From JADKAV01 sp963732355 (GTDB taxonomy: Bacteria; Actinomycetota; Actinomycetes; S36-B12; UBA10799): a stretch of 64,000 nucleotides of DNA. Of the stretch, positions 18,482-27,365 are shown piece by piece; position 1 is the first letter of the stretch, and the number at the start of each line of letters is the position of its first letter. The notes beneath the pieces were generated by a model. The model was not told the origin of the DNA. It ran no database searches and was given only the letters and a program-made list of their open reading frames with translations. Position numbers and translations under genes: made by a program. The stretch is from positions 434,001 through 498,000 of the forward strand of contig CAVSZD010000006.1 in NCBI GenBank assembly GCA_963732355.1, given 5' to 3'.

Positions 18482-20997
18482 GTTCCTTCCCCCTTCGTCG
18501 GCAAAAGGAAGATCATGGTCAGTCCGCCACCCGGGGTGTCCTCGACCTCGAGCACCCCGCCGCAGGCCTCCACGAAACCCCGGGCCACTGCCAGCCCCAA
18601 GCCCACACCCTCGCGACCCGGTGAGTCCCCGAGTCGCTGGAAAGGCTGGAAGATGCTGTCGCGCTGCAGGCTGGGGACCCCTGGTCCCACGTCCACCACC
18701 CGCATCATGACCTGGTCACCTGCACATTCGGCGATGATCCTCACCTGCTCGTCGGCAGGGCTGTAGCGGACCGCATTCTGGATCACATTCGCCGCAGCCC
18801 GCTCCAACAGACCTTCATCCCCCCATACGGGCGGCAGATCCACCGGAATCGAGACAGCCAAACGTTGCGGCTGCACGCTTCTCCCCGCAGCAGCGACGAG
18901 GTCCGGCAGCCAGACTTCGCGCGTGATAGGGGCCACGACTCCGGCATCCAAACGACTCATGTCCAAGAGATTGTCAATCAGCGCCTGCAGGTTGTTCGTG
19001 GACTCGTCTACGGTGCTCAGCAACTGGTCCCGGTCCTCTTCGCTGAGGACATGCTCCTGAGACCTCAGCGCGGTGACCGCAGCCTTGGCTCCGGCCAGGG
19101 GGGTACGCAGATCATGGCTAACCGCGGCCAGCAGCGCGGTCCGGATGCGTGTGCGTTCGCGCTCCTGACGGGCCAGCCGGGCCTCGGAGCGCAGCCGGTC
19201 GCGTTCGATGAGGCCCTCGGCCTGGATCGCGACTGCGGTGAGAACCCGGATGTCAGCTGCGTCCAATGCGGAGCCGGCGGTGACCATCTCCAGGCTTTCG
19301 CTGATCGGGATCTCAGTGACTCTGCCGTCGGCGGGGGCCTGCCCGGTCGACTCACGGACTCGCCAGCGCCGATCACGCTCGCGACGTTCACGCAGCGCGA
19401 CGTAGGTCAGCGAGAAAGACTCCTTGAGTCGGTCAAGAAGAGCCGGGATGGCGTGCTCACCTCGCAGGATCGTGCCCGACAGAGTGCTGAGGGTATCCGC
19501 CTCGGCCCTGGCCCGGGCAGCCTCGCGGGTGCGCTGGATAGACACGTCCACGACACGTGCCGCGGACACAGTGACAGTCAGCAGCACCACAAGCGCGATC
19601 ACGTCGATCCCACTGGACACCTTGAGCGTGCCGTAAGGGGGAATGAACGCATAGTCCGCGATCCCCGCCGCCAGCAATGAGGCCACCAGCGCCGGGCGCA
19701 TGCCACCCGTGAGGGCAGCAGCAAGTACAACGGACAGGAACAGCATCATCGCCACTGGCAGCGTCTCGGCGCGATCCCACTGCAGCAGAATCACCGACAG
19801 GAGAGGCACCCCCAGCAGGGCGATGAGCCAGCCGATGCCCTTGCGCCTGCCCGAGATGAGGCCTGGGCCCGCCGTACGCAGCAGCCCGGAGGCGTTGCGT
19901 TCGTGGGTGACGATGTGAACATCGATGTCGCCTGACTCCCGGACCACCACAGGTCCCACTCCCTCGGACAAGAGGTTGGCCAGGCGGGTGCGCCGTGGGG
20001 CTCCCAGAACGATCTGGGATGCGTTCACACCCCGCGAGAACTCCAGGATCGATTCTGCGATGTCCGAACCCGTCACCATGTGGAACGAGCCACCCAACTC
20101 GTCGACCAGGCGGCGCTGGCGGGCAAGTACCTCCGGCGAACCGCCACTGAGGCCGTCCGTGGATGTCACGTGGAGGGCCAGCAACTCTCCACCGATGGCG
20201 CGTTGGGCGATCCGTGCGCCCCGACGGAGCAGCGTTTCGCCCTCCGCGTCACCGGTCAGGGCCACGACCACGCGCTCACGAGCTGGCCACGGCTGCTCGA
20301 TGTCGTTCTCCTCGCGATACAGCTCGAGGGCCTGGTCCACGCGGTCAGCCGTCCAGAGCAGAGCGAGCTCGCGCAGCGCGGTTAGATTGCCGACCCGGAA
20401 GTAGTTGGTCAGCGCTGCGTCCACCTTCTCCGGCTTGTACACGTTCCCGTGGGCCATGCGCCGGCGCAGCGCCTGCGGACTCATGTCGACCAGTTCGACC
20501 TGGTCGGCCCTGCGCACCACCTCGTCCGGGACCGTTTCGGCCTGCCTCACACCCGTGATGCTGAACACCACATCATTGAGCGATTCCAGGTGCTGGATGT
20601 TCACCGTGGTGATGACGTCGATGCCCGCGGCCAGCAGTTCCTCCACGTCCTGCCACCGCTTCTCGTTGCGACAGCCCGGGACATTGGTGTGCGCCAGTTC
20701 GTCGACCAGGGCGATCTCCGGGTGTCGGGTCAATACCGCGTCTATGTCCATATCCGTCAGCACGCTGCCCCGGTGCTCCAAGACCCCTCGGGGCACCACC
20801 TCGAGATCCCCGATCGCCTCCTCGGTGAGCCGCCGGTCGTGGGTCTCCACCAGGCCGATGACCACGTCTGCACCACGGTCGGCCCGTCGGCGGCCCTCGT
20901 TGAGCATCGCGAAGGTCTTCCCGACGCCCGGGGCGGCACCGAGGTAGACGCGCAGCGACCCACGACGATGGGACGACGACGGGGTCACGCTGGTCAT
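18478..20997 (-). CDS. kdpD: KdpD potassium-sensing histidine kinase
   Basis: This is an 839-residue membrane sensor. The N-terminal KdpD domain has Walker A YLGAAPGVGKTFAML and DELAHTNVPG, then a universal-stress-like domain (about 230-360: VVALTGDAEGETLLRRGARIA). Four close membrane helices (about 385-480) and a GAF-like domain follow. The kinase core has the phospho-acceptor His in AAVSHDLRTPLAG, the N-box VIQNAVRYSP, and G-boxes VVDVGPGVP and GVGLGLAVARGF. It phosphorylates KdpE in response to low potassium or osmotic cues. Its ATG overlaps the kdpC stop in the corrected frame. As written, kdpC reads through into kdpD without a stop because of an indel in kdpC. Confidence 0.96.
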   Translation of the reverse strand: MTSVTPSSSHRRGSLRVYLGAAPGVGKTFAMLNEGRRRADRGADVVIGLVETHDRRLTEEAIGDLEVVPRGVLEHRGSVLTDMDIDAVLTRHPEIALVDELAHTNVPGCRNEKRWQDVEELLAAGIDVITTVNIQHLESLNDVVFSITGVRQAETVPDEVVRRADQVELVDMSPQALRRRMAHGNVYKPEKVDAALTNYFRVGNLTALRELALLWTADRVDQALELYREENDIEQPWPARERVVVALTGDAEGETLLRRGARIAQRAIGGELLALHVTSTDGLSGGSPEVLARQRRLVDELGGSFHMVTGSDIAESILEFSRGVNASQIVLGAPRRTRLANLLSEGVGPVVVRESGDIDVHIVTHERNASGLLRTAGPGLISGRRKGIGWLIALLGVPLLSVILLQWDRAETLPVAMMLFLSVVLAAALTGGMRPALVASLLAAGIADYAFIPPYGTLKVSSGIDVIALVVLLTVTVSAARVVDVSIQRTREAARARAEADTLSTLSGTILRGEHAIPALLDRLKESFSLTYVALRERRERDRRWRVRESTGQAPADGRVTEIPISESLEMVTAGSALDAADIRVLTAVAIQAEGLIERDRLRSEARLARQERERTRIRTALLAAVSHDLRTPLAGAKAAVTALRSQEHVLSEEDRDQLLSTVDESTNNLQALIDNLLDMSRLDAGVVAPITREVWLPDLVAAAGRSVQPQRLAVSIPVDLPPVWGDEGLLERAAANVIQNAVRYSPADEQVRIIAECAGDQVMMRVVDVGPGVPSLQRDSIFQPFQRLGDSPGREGVGLGLAVARGFVEACGGVLEVEDTPGGGLTMIFLLPTKGEGT

Positions 20998-21567
20998 TGT
21001 GCCCGTTCGAGCGCCACGTTGAGTTCGAGTACGTTCACGGACTCGGAGCCCAGGAACCCGAGGCCAGCGGGGGTGGTGGTCGAGTCGACCAGTTCCTGCA
21101 CCTGCTCGAGTCGGCAGCCCACGTGCTGCCGCAACTCGTGGGGCCTGCAACATCGCGTACTCCACCGAGATGCTCGGATCCAGACCCGAGGCCGATGCCG
21201 TCACGGCGTCCGCGGGCACCTGCTCTGGCGAAACAGCGTCACGTGCGGCGACCGCGTCTCGACGCTGCTGGATCTGTGCGACCAGGTCCGGGTTGTTCGG
21301 GCCGAGGTTGGACCCGGCGCTGGCCATGGCGTCGTACCCCTGACCGGCCGCTGACGGTCGCGGCAGGAACCACTGGTCACCGTCGAACGATTGACCGATC
21401 AACTGCGAGCCGACGGTTCTGCCATCCACCGTCACGAGGCTGCCCGCCGCCTTGGTCGCAACCAGTCGGCCGACAACCAGGCCCGCGAGGGGGTAGAGCA
21501 GCCCCAGCAGCACGATGAAGACGAGCATCAGTCGCAGTGCGGCCCAGCTCTGGCGAATCACATTCAT
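20994..21567 (-). CDS. kdpC: KdpC, potassium-transporting ATPase subunit C (one-base frameshift)
   Basis: KdpC helps assemble the Kdp pump and raises its ATP affinity. One N-terminal membrane helix (about 12-34) is followed by the conserved GQSFDGDQWFLPRPSAAG, SAGSNLGPNNPDL and SGLDPSISVEYAMLQAPRVA. After ARGLP the written frame diverges. Removing one base near 21111 gives LPLEQVQELVDSTTTPAGLG followed by GSESVNVLELNVAL and a TGA at 20994-20996 that overlaps the kdpD ATG, the usual gene junction. The indel is most likely a sequence error. If real, it would create a KdpC-KdpD fusion of 1029 residues. Confidence 0.9.
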
Positions 21568-21574
21568 GGGTTCC

Positions 21575-23630
21575 TCACAATCCGGGGAGCAGACTGACGA
21601 CCATGTCGATGAGTCTTGATCCCAATAAAGGGAGCGACGATCCCGCCGAGGCCGTAGGTCAGCAGATTGCGTCGCAGCAGTCTCTCGGCGCTGGTCGGCG
21701 CGAACCGAACACCGCGCAGTGCCAGAGGGATGAGCGCCACGATGACCAGGGCGTTGAAGATCACCGCCGACAGAATCGCGGACTCCGGGGAGGACAGCCC
21801 CATCAGGTTGAGCCGGTCCAGTTGCGGGTAGGCGAGCACGAACATCGCGGGGAGGATTGCGAAGTACTTGGCCAGGTCGTTGGCGACCGAGAACGTGGTG
21901 AGGGCACCCCGGGTGACCAGCAGTTGCTTGCCGATCTCCACGATTTCAATGAGTTTCGTGGGGTTGCTGTCTAGGTCGACCATGTTGCCCGCCTCCTTGG
22001 CCGCGGACGTCCCGGTGTTCATAGAAACGCCGACGTCTGCCTGGGCCAGCGCTGGGGCGTCGTTGGTCCCGTCGCCCGTCATCGCGACCATTCGCCCCGC
22101 CGCCTGCTCGTCGCGGATCAGCGCCAACTTGTCCTCAGGCTTCGCCTCTGCCAGGAAGTCGTCGACACCGGCCTCGTTGGCGATGGCACGAGCAGTCATC
22201 GGGTTATCACCGGTGATCATCACCGTGCGGATCCCCATGGCCCGCAGCTGGTCGAACCGCTCGCGCATACCCTCCTTGACCACGTCCTTGAGGTTGATGA
22301 CGCCAAGTGGCTGGGCGGGTTCGGTCCCGTGCCGCTGGGCGACCACCAGCGGTGTCCCGCCCGCGGCGCTCACTGCGTCCACCACCTGCGCCAGGTCCTC
22401 CCCGGCGTGCCCGCCGTTGTCCCGGACCCAGCGGATGACCGCAGTCGCGGCGCCCTTGCGGACCTCCAGCCGATCCGGCCCGGTTCCGATGTCCACCCCC
22501 GACATCCGGGTCCGCGCTGAGAACTCGATGAAGGTCGCATCGGAGACCTCTTCACGGGCCCGCAGTTGGTACCTCTCCTTGGCCAGGATGACCACGGAAC
22601 GACCCTCCGGCGTCTCGTCGGCCAGACTGCTCAACTGCGCGGCCTGCGCCAGTTGTGTCTCGGACACCCCTGAGACCGCGATGAACTCCGCGGCCTGCCG
22701 GTTGCCCAAGGTGATGGTGCCGGTCTTATCGAGCAGCAGCACGTCCACGTCCCCGGCCGCTTCGACCGCGCGCCCCGAGGTGGCCAGTACATTGCGCTGG
22801 ACCAGCCTGTCCATGCCGGCGATCCCGATGGCCGACAGCAGCGCGCCGATAGTCGTGGGGATCAGGCATACGAGCAGGGCTACCAGCACGATCATCGGTT
22901 GTCGGGCGTCCGAGTAGACCGCGAACGGCTGCAGGGTGACCACGCCGAGAAGGAAGATGATGGTCAAGGCCGACAGGAGAAGGTTCAGGGCGATCTCGTT
23001 GGGCGTCTTCTGCCGGGCCGAGCCCTCCACGAGCGCAATCATCCGGTCTAGGAACGTGTGACCGGCCGCGGCGGTGATCCTGACCACGATGCGGTCGGAG
23101 AGGACCTTGGTCCCGCCGGTCACCGCACTGCGGTCACCGCCCGACTCGCGAATCACCGGGGCGGACTCCCCAGTGATGGCGGACTCGTCCACGGACGCCA
23201 CACCCTCCACGACGTCGCCGTCACCGGGAATGGTCTCCCCCGCCTCCACGACCACGAAGTCGCCCACATTCAGATGTGCCCCTGGAACGTTCTCCTCGTG
23301 TCCATCCGGGTGGAGCCGGCGAGCCATCGCGTCCTTACGGGCCGATCGAAGGCTCTCAGCCTGTGCGCGACCACGACCCTCGGCGACGGCCTCGGCGAGG
23401 GTTCCGAACAGCACGGTGGCCCACAGCCACACGGCCACCGACCACGCGAAGACCGAAGGTTCCTGTACGGCCAGGACAGTGGTCAGCACGGCCCCGACCC
23501 ACACGACGAACATCACCGGGGTGCGGACGACCTCGCGTGGGTCCAGTTTGCGCAGGGCCTGCGGCAGGCTGTGCAACAGCTGCCCGGCATCGAAGAAACC
23601 GGGGCTGCTGGCGTGGGTCGTGGTACTCAT
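21575..23630 (-). CDS. kdpB: KdpB, potassium-transporting P-type ATPase (one-base frameshift at the end)
   Basis: This is the ATP-hydrolysing subunit of the high-affinity potassium pump. Family marks include SAITGESAPVIRESGGD, the phosphorylated Asp in LLLDKTGTITLGN, GVINLKDVVKEGM, MITGDNPMTARAIA and TGDGTNDAPALAQADVG. The C-terminal helices end with LTYGLGGIVAPFIGIK. There the written frame departs. Deleting one A at about 21614 restores LIDMVVSLLPGL and a TGA at 21575-21577, eight bases before kdpC. Protein length is then about 684 residues, as usual. The start overlaps the kdpA stop by four bases. Confidence 0.95.
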
Positions 23631-25279
23631 TGCAGGGCCTCCGCAACAGGTCCGAGAGCAAGGGCAGGAACGTAGGTCAGACCGGCGATGAAGAGGACGA
23701 CGACCACCAGTAGTCCCACGAACAATGGCTTGTCCGTGGGCAAGGTGCCCGGACCGGGTTCTTTGCGCTTCTGGGCGGCCAAGGACCCGGCCAAGGCGAT
23801 CACAAGGATCATGGGGACGAAGCGAGCGAGCACCATCACCAAGCCCATCGCCGTCATCTGGTAGGTACTGGCCGCACCGAAACTGGCGAACGCCGAGCCG
23901 TTGTTGTTGGCCGCCGAGGCATAGGCGTACAGAGCCGTAGACAGACCGTGCGGCCCGGGCTGGGTGATGGACTCGTCGGCCACCGACTTGATGGCGGTGG
24001 TCAGAGCGGCCCCGACCAGCAGCAGTGCGGGGGTGGTGAGAATGTAGAGGGCAACCAGCGAAACCTCACGACGGCCGATCCGCTTGCCGTAGATCTCCGG
24101 GGTGCGACCTACCATGAGCCCCGCCAGGAAGACCGTCAGAATCGCCAGGACGAGCATGCCGTACAGCCCCGAGCCGGTACCCCCGGGTGACACCTCCCCC
24201 AGCATCATGTTGAGCAGCGCCACGCCACCACCGGCAGCGGTGAACGAGTCGTGCATGGAGTTGACCGCGCCCGTGCTCGTGCCCGTCGTCGAGGCTGCGT
24301 AAAGGGCCGACGTGGCCACACCGAACCTCACCTCCTTGCCCTCCATCGCCGCACCCGCCAACTCTGGGGCCAACCCCTTGCCCGCCAGTTCGGCCCAGGT
24401 GAGCAGCGACACGCTGGCCAGCCACAGCACTCCCATCGCCGACAGGATCGCGACGCCCTGGCGCTTGTTGCCCAGCACGATCCCCATCGCTCGTGGCAGC
24501 GAGAAGGGTATGACCAGCAGCATGAAGATCTGCAGGAAGTTCGTGTACGACGAAGGACTCTCGAAGGGATGCGCGGAGTTGGCGTTGTAGAAGCCACCCC
24601 CATTGGTGCCGAGTTGTTTGATCGCCTCCTGGGTGGCCACCGGACCCCCCGGCAGCGTCTGGGCGCCACCTTGGAGGGTTGTGACCGTCAGGGGATCCGT
24701 CAGATTCTGCACCACACCGCCGACCATCAGCAGCACCGCTGCCAGGGCTGCCATCGGCAGCAGTAGTCGCATGACCGTGCGCGTGATGTCCACCCAGACG
24801 TTGCCGACCTCTTTCACACCTGATCCGGCGAACCCTCGCAGCAGGACGAAGACCACGGCGATGCCGACCGCGGCAGACACGAAGTTCTGTACGGTCAACC
24901 CGGCCATCTGCGCGAGGTAGCCGAGCGTGGATTCTCCGGCGTACCACTGCCAGTTGGTGTTGGTCACGAAACTGGCCGCGGTGTTGAAAGCACCCGATTC
25001 GGGCACCCCGGGCATACCGACACTCCATGGCAAGATCGCCTGCAGCCGCAGTAGTGCGTAGAGCAACACCATCCCCACGAAGGAGAACACCACCACGGAC
25101 AGCGCATATGTCCGCCAGGGTTGACGCGACTGGGGATTGACACCCACCAACCGGTAGATCACCCGCTCGATACCCCAGTCGGTGGGATCGGTCAGGACCT
25201 TGGCTATGTAGGTGCCGAGCGGGACCTGGACGAGGAGCAAGAGGATTACCAGCGTCGCAACCTGCAGAGCAGCATCCAT
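23627..25279 (-). CDS. kdpA: KdpA, potassium-transporting ATPase channel-like subunit
   Basis: This 550-residue subunit has ten or more membrane helices and forms the potassium pathway. All four selectivity-filter regions can be recognised: FVTNTNWQWY, LGTNGGGFYNANSAHPFE, VRFGVATSALY and AANNNGSAFASFGA. The gene starts with an ATG that overlaps the kdpF stop by one base and ends in a four-base overlap with kdpB, so the whole kdpFABC set is one translational unit. It is intact, unlike the written forms of kdpB and kdpC. Confidence 0.97.
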   Translation of the reverse strand: MDAALQVATLVILLLLVQVPLGTYIAKVLTDPTDWGIERVIYRLVGVNPQSRQPWRTYALSVVVFSFVGMVLLYALLRLQAILPWSVGMPGVPESGAFNTAASFVTNTNWQWYAGESTLGYLAQMAGLTVQNFVSAAVGIAVVFVLLRGFAGSGVKEVGNVWVDITRTVMRLLLPMAALAAVLLMVGGVVQNLTDPLTVTTLQGGAQTLPGGPVATQEAIKQLGTNGGGFYNANSAHPFESPSSYTNFLQIFMLLVIPFSLPRAMGIVLGNKRQGVAILSAMGVLWLASVSLLTWAELAGKGLAPELAGAAMEGKEVRFGVATSALYAASTTGTSTGAVNSMHDSFTAAGGGVALLNMMLGEVSPGGTGSGLYGMLVLAILTVFLAGLMVGRTPEIYGKRIGRREVSLVALYILTTPALLLVGAALTTAIKSVADESITQPGPHGLSTALYAYASAANNNGSAFASFGAASTYQMTAMGLVMVLARFVPMILVIALAGSLAAQKRKEPGPGTLPTDKPLFVGLLVVVVLFIAGLTYVPALALGPVAEALQ

Positions 25280-25368
25280 CAGAACCTCTCAGGCAGCAGC
25301 AGCGTGATCACGAGGTAGACCAGCAGGCCGACTGCGAGAACGAGCCCGAATGATTCAGCTACGGTCAC
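25279..25368 (-). CDS. kdpF: KdpF small membrane subunit
   Basis: A GTG-started 29-residue peptide lies directly before kdpA: one hydrophobic helix (SFGLVLAVGLLVYLVITLLL) followed by PERF. Length, topology, the LVYL core and position match KdpF, which stabilises the KdpABC complex in the membrane. Its start overlaps the stop of the preceding small ORF (GTGA) and its stop overlaps the kdpA start by one base, which shows tight coupling. Confidence 0.85.
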   Translation of the reverse strand: MTVAESFGLVLAVGLLVYLVITLLLPERF

Positions 25369-25448
25369 AGCTTCTCGACCCCCTTGAGAACCGCTACCAC
25401 GAGACCGAAGACCGCGATGGTGAGTGCGAAGTAAGCGATGTCGAGCAT
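25365..25448 (-). CDS. Small membrane protein at the head of the kdp operon
   Basis: A 27-residue peptide begins with ATG eight bases after AAAGGGGG and consists of one helix (LDIAYFALTIAVFGLVVAVL) plus KGVEKL. It overlaps kdpF by four bases. It is not KdpF itself, because kdpF follows. I infer that it is a second one-helix protein associated with the Kdp pump. The strong ribosome site and the GTGA overlap argue that it is translated. Nothing is known to me of its function. Confidence 0.7.
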   Translation of the reverse strand: MLDIAYFALTIAVFGLVVAVLKGVEKL

Positions 25449-25576
25449 CTCTGCCCCCTTTCTGTGTCCATCAGGCCCCCTGGAGTTATGCCGGATCAAC
25501 CGCCTTGACGGTTTCCAGACGCCCTCCGCGGGGTTCCTGACGCTCCCCGGACGCCCGCGTGTGCGAACAGTGGGTT

Positions 25577-25598
25577 CGCGCTGGGTTAACTCAGCGCG
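25577..25598. promoter_or_regulatory. 22-bp palindrome upstream of kdp and the divergent gene
   Basis: CGCGCTG and CAGCGCG flank a GGTTAACT core. The two arms are complementary with a single mismatched pair next to the central GTTAAC. It lies about 130 bases upstream of the first kdp ORF and about 43 bases before the divergent secreted-protein gene. This size and symmetry suit a dimeric repressor or activator. It does not show the direct-repeat look expected of an OmpR-type regulator such as KdpE, so the owner is unclear. Confidence 0.45.
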
Positions 25599-25640
25599 AC
25601 TTCCCTTGACCTGCCGTGGCGTCGGTGGGGGGATGGAGAT

Positions 25641-26063
25641 GTGAAGCCATTGGGCCAAGGCGCCGCCTCGATCTTCGCCGCGTCGGCGGTGCTTCTTTCA
25701 GGACAGGTGAGCCCAACCAGCGCCGCCTCGATCACGGTCACCCAGGATGCCCGGCAGGGTTTTCAGGCGGCGGTACGAATCGCCGCGCAGACCTACCGGC
25801 AAGACCGGCGGAAGATCCTTGCTCGGTACCGGGAGGCCACCCGTGCGGCGCACCATAGGTTGCGCGAGGCCATGCTCGGGGGGCAGACGCAAGAGGAACG
25901 TGACGCGGCCTGGCGAGCCTACTCCGAGCAGACCGCGCCCTTGCGGGCATCGGCCCATCTGGAGATGCAAGAGGCGCGCGGACAGTTCCGTGATGCTGTG
26001 GAAGGGGCCCGCCAACAGTTCGGCGCCCCTGCCGGTCCCCGGACAGTGCATGTCATGAGGTAG
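25641..26063 (+). CDS. Small secreted helical protein, unknown
   Basis: A GTG start behind GGAG gives 140 residues. A signal peptide (GAASIFAASAVLLSGQVSPTSAA, cleavage near residue 29) precedes a charged, Ala/Arg/Gln-rich helical body (FQAAVRIAAQTYRQDRRKIL, RAAHHRLREAMLGGQTQEE). It has no Cys and no membrane helix after the signal, so it is probably an exported, possibly coiled-coil protein. It is divergent from kdp across a short region that holds a palindrome. I recognise no family. Confidence 0.6.
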   Translation: MKPLGQGAASIFAASAVLLSGQVSPTSAASITVTQDARQGFQAAVRIAAQTYRQDRRKILARYREATRAAHHRLREAMLGGQTQEERDAAWRAYSEQTAPLRASAHLEMQEARGQFRDAVEGARQQFGAPAGPRTVHVMR

Positions 26064-26066
26064 TGG

Positions 26067-26106
26067 GTGACGGTTCACTTGACTGTGGTGCAGGCCGGAC
26101 CGTCAC
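26067..26106. terminator. Hairpin after the small secreted protein
   Basis: GTGACGGT pairs with ACCGTCAC around a 24-base loop just after the stop codon, and no U-run follows. It may end transcription between these convergent genes, together with the palindromic repeat just beyond. Confidence 0.35.
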
Positions 26107-26130
26107 GGGCCGCCCAGCCCAACCGCCCTC

Positions 26131-26198
26131 GTTAGAGGTTGTGGTCCTCGTTAGCGAATCAACGCGTGGATTCGCTAACCAACAGCACAACCTCTAAC
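26131..26198. repeat. 68-bp palindromic element, family A, copy 1
   Basis: It begins GTTAGAGGTTGTGG and ends CACAACCTCTAAC, with inner arms GTTAGCGAATC and GATTCGCTAAC around a central ACGCGT. It is one of three 68-bp copies in this window, and the others are near 34.9 and 46.4 kb. The arms mismatch only in a short block (positions 14-18). It sits between the convergent secreted-protein gene and metX. Confidence 0.85.
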
Positions 26199-26255
26199 CA
26201 ACAGCCTGGGGTGCCGGGAACCAACCGCCGGGCCGGCGCGGCCCCTGCCACCCCG

Positions 26256-27362
26256 TCAGCAGGGGGTCGCTTGCGGTGCCAGCAGGTCCGAGACCACCCG
26301 CCCGATGTCGTCGGCCTCCAGCAGGAAGCCGTCGTGGCCGAAGGGCGACTCCACCACATCCAGATCCACGCCGAGTTCGTCAGCGATCTGCTGCTGCAGG
26401 TACAGCGGATACAACCTGTCGGAGGTGATACCCACAACGCGGGTCGGAACCTCCACGTCGCGCAGGACACCGAGCCCGCGACCCCGGTACACGTCGTGCA
26501 GCGCCATGGCATCCGACAGTGACACATAGGTCGCCGGGTCGAACCGTTTCTGCAGTTTTTGGGCCTGGTGATCCAAGTAGGACTGGACAGCGAACCGGCC
26601 GTCGGCCAAGGCGTTCTCACCAAGCTGATGATCGCGGCCGAACCGCGCCGCCAACTCCCGCTCCGTGCGGTAGGTCAAATGGGCGATCCGGCGGGCGATC
26701 CCCATTCCGGTCAAAGGCGACCGGCCAGTGCCGTGGTAGTCCCCGCCCTGCCAGTCGGGGTCGGCCTTGATCGCGTCGATCTGGACGTTCTGAGTGGCGA
26801 TCTGGTCGGCCGTTGCCGAGGCCGAGGTTGCCATCACCAGTGCCGTGCCCACCCGATCGGGGTGCGCCACGATCCATTCGAGCGTCCGCATGCCACCCAT
26901 CGATCCACCCATCACTGCAGTGAAGTGGTCGATCCCCAAGGCGTCGGCCAGGGCAGCCTCGACAGCCACCTGGTCACGGATGGTGATGCGCGGCCAGCGC
27001 GAGCCGTAGGCCCGACCGTCAGAGGCGATCGACGAGGGCCCGGTTGTGCCTTGACAACCACCGAGGACGTTCGACGAAAGGACGAACCACCGCCGCGTGT
27101 CGATCGCCTTGCCCGGGCCGATGAGTTCGTCCCACCAACCGGCAGTGGGCTGGCCCGGACCAGCGGGACCGGCCGCGTGGGCGTCACCGGTCAATGCGTG
27201 CTGCACCAGCACGGCGTTGTTGCCGGTGTAAGTGCCCCACGTCTCGTAGGCGACGCGCACCTCCGGCAGACGGCCACCGAGTTCGAGCTGCATAGCCCCG
27301 AGGTCGGCGAATCGCCGCCCAGCCAGCAGATCTCCCTCATGCCATCCGCCGGAGGTGCTCAT
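26256..27362 (-). CDS. metX: Homoserine O-acetyltransferase
   Basis: The enzyme acetylates L-homoserine with acetyl-CoA, the first committed step of methionine synthesis in Actinobacteria. It has 368 residues and an alpha/beta-hydrolase fold. LVQHALTGDAHAAG is followed by GWWDELIGPGKAIDT, SSNVLGGCQGTTGP, the nucleophile Ser in VMGGSMGGMRTLEW (about 153), and the catalytic Asp and His in TSDRLYPL and SPFGHDGFLLE. It follows metY by three bases and so belongs to the same transcript, placed under the leader-peptide attenuator upstream. The end is convergent with the small secreted protein gene. Confidence 0.96.
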   Translation of the reverse strand: MSTSGGWHEGDLLAGRRFADLGAMQLELGGRLPEVRVAYETWGTYTGNNAVLVQHALTGDAHAAGPAGPGQPTAGWWDELIGPGKAIDTRRWFVLSSNVLGGCQGTTGPSSIASDGRAYGSRWPRITIRDQVAVEAALADALGIDHFTAVMGGSMGGMRTLEWIVAHPDRVGTALVMATSASATADQIATQNVQIDAIKADPDWQGGDYHGTGRSPLTGMGIARRIAHLTYRTERELAARFGRDHQLGENALADGRFAVQSYLDHQAQKLQKRFDPATYVSLSDAMALHDVYRGRGLGVLRDVEVPTRVVGITSDRLYPLYLQQQIADELGVDLDVVESPFGHDGFLLEADDIGRVVSDLLAPQATPC

Positions 27363-27365
27363 CGA

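Noticed and set aside
26139..26522. Short frames across the palindromic repeats giving LANQRVDSLTNSTTSNQ-type peptides
   Set aside because: They are read-throughs of the 68-bp repeat itself and appear at each copy; not a gene.
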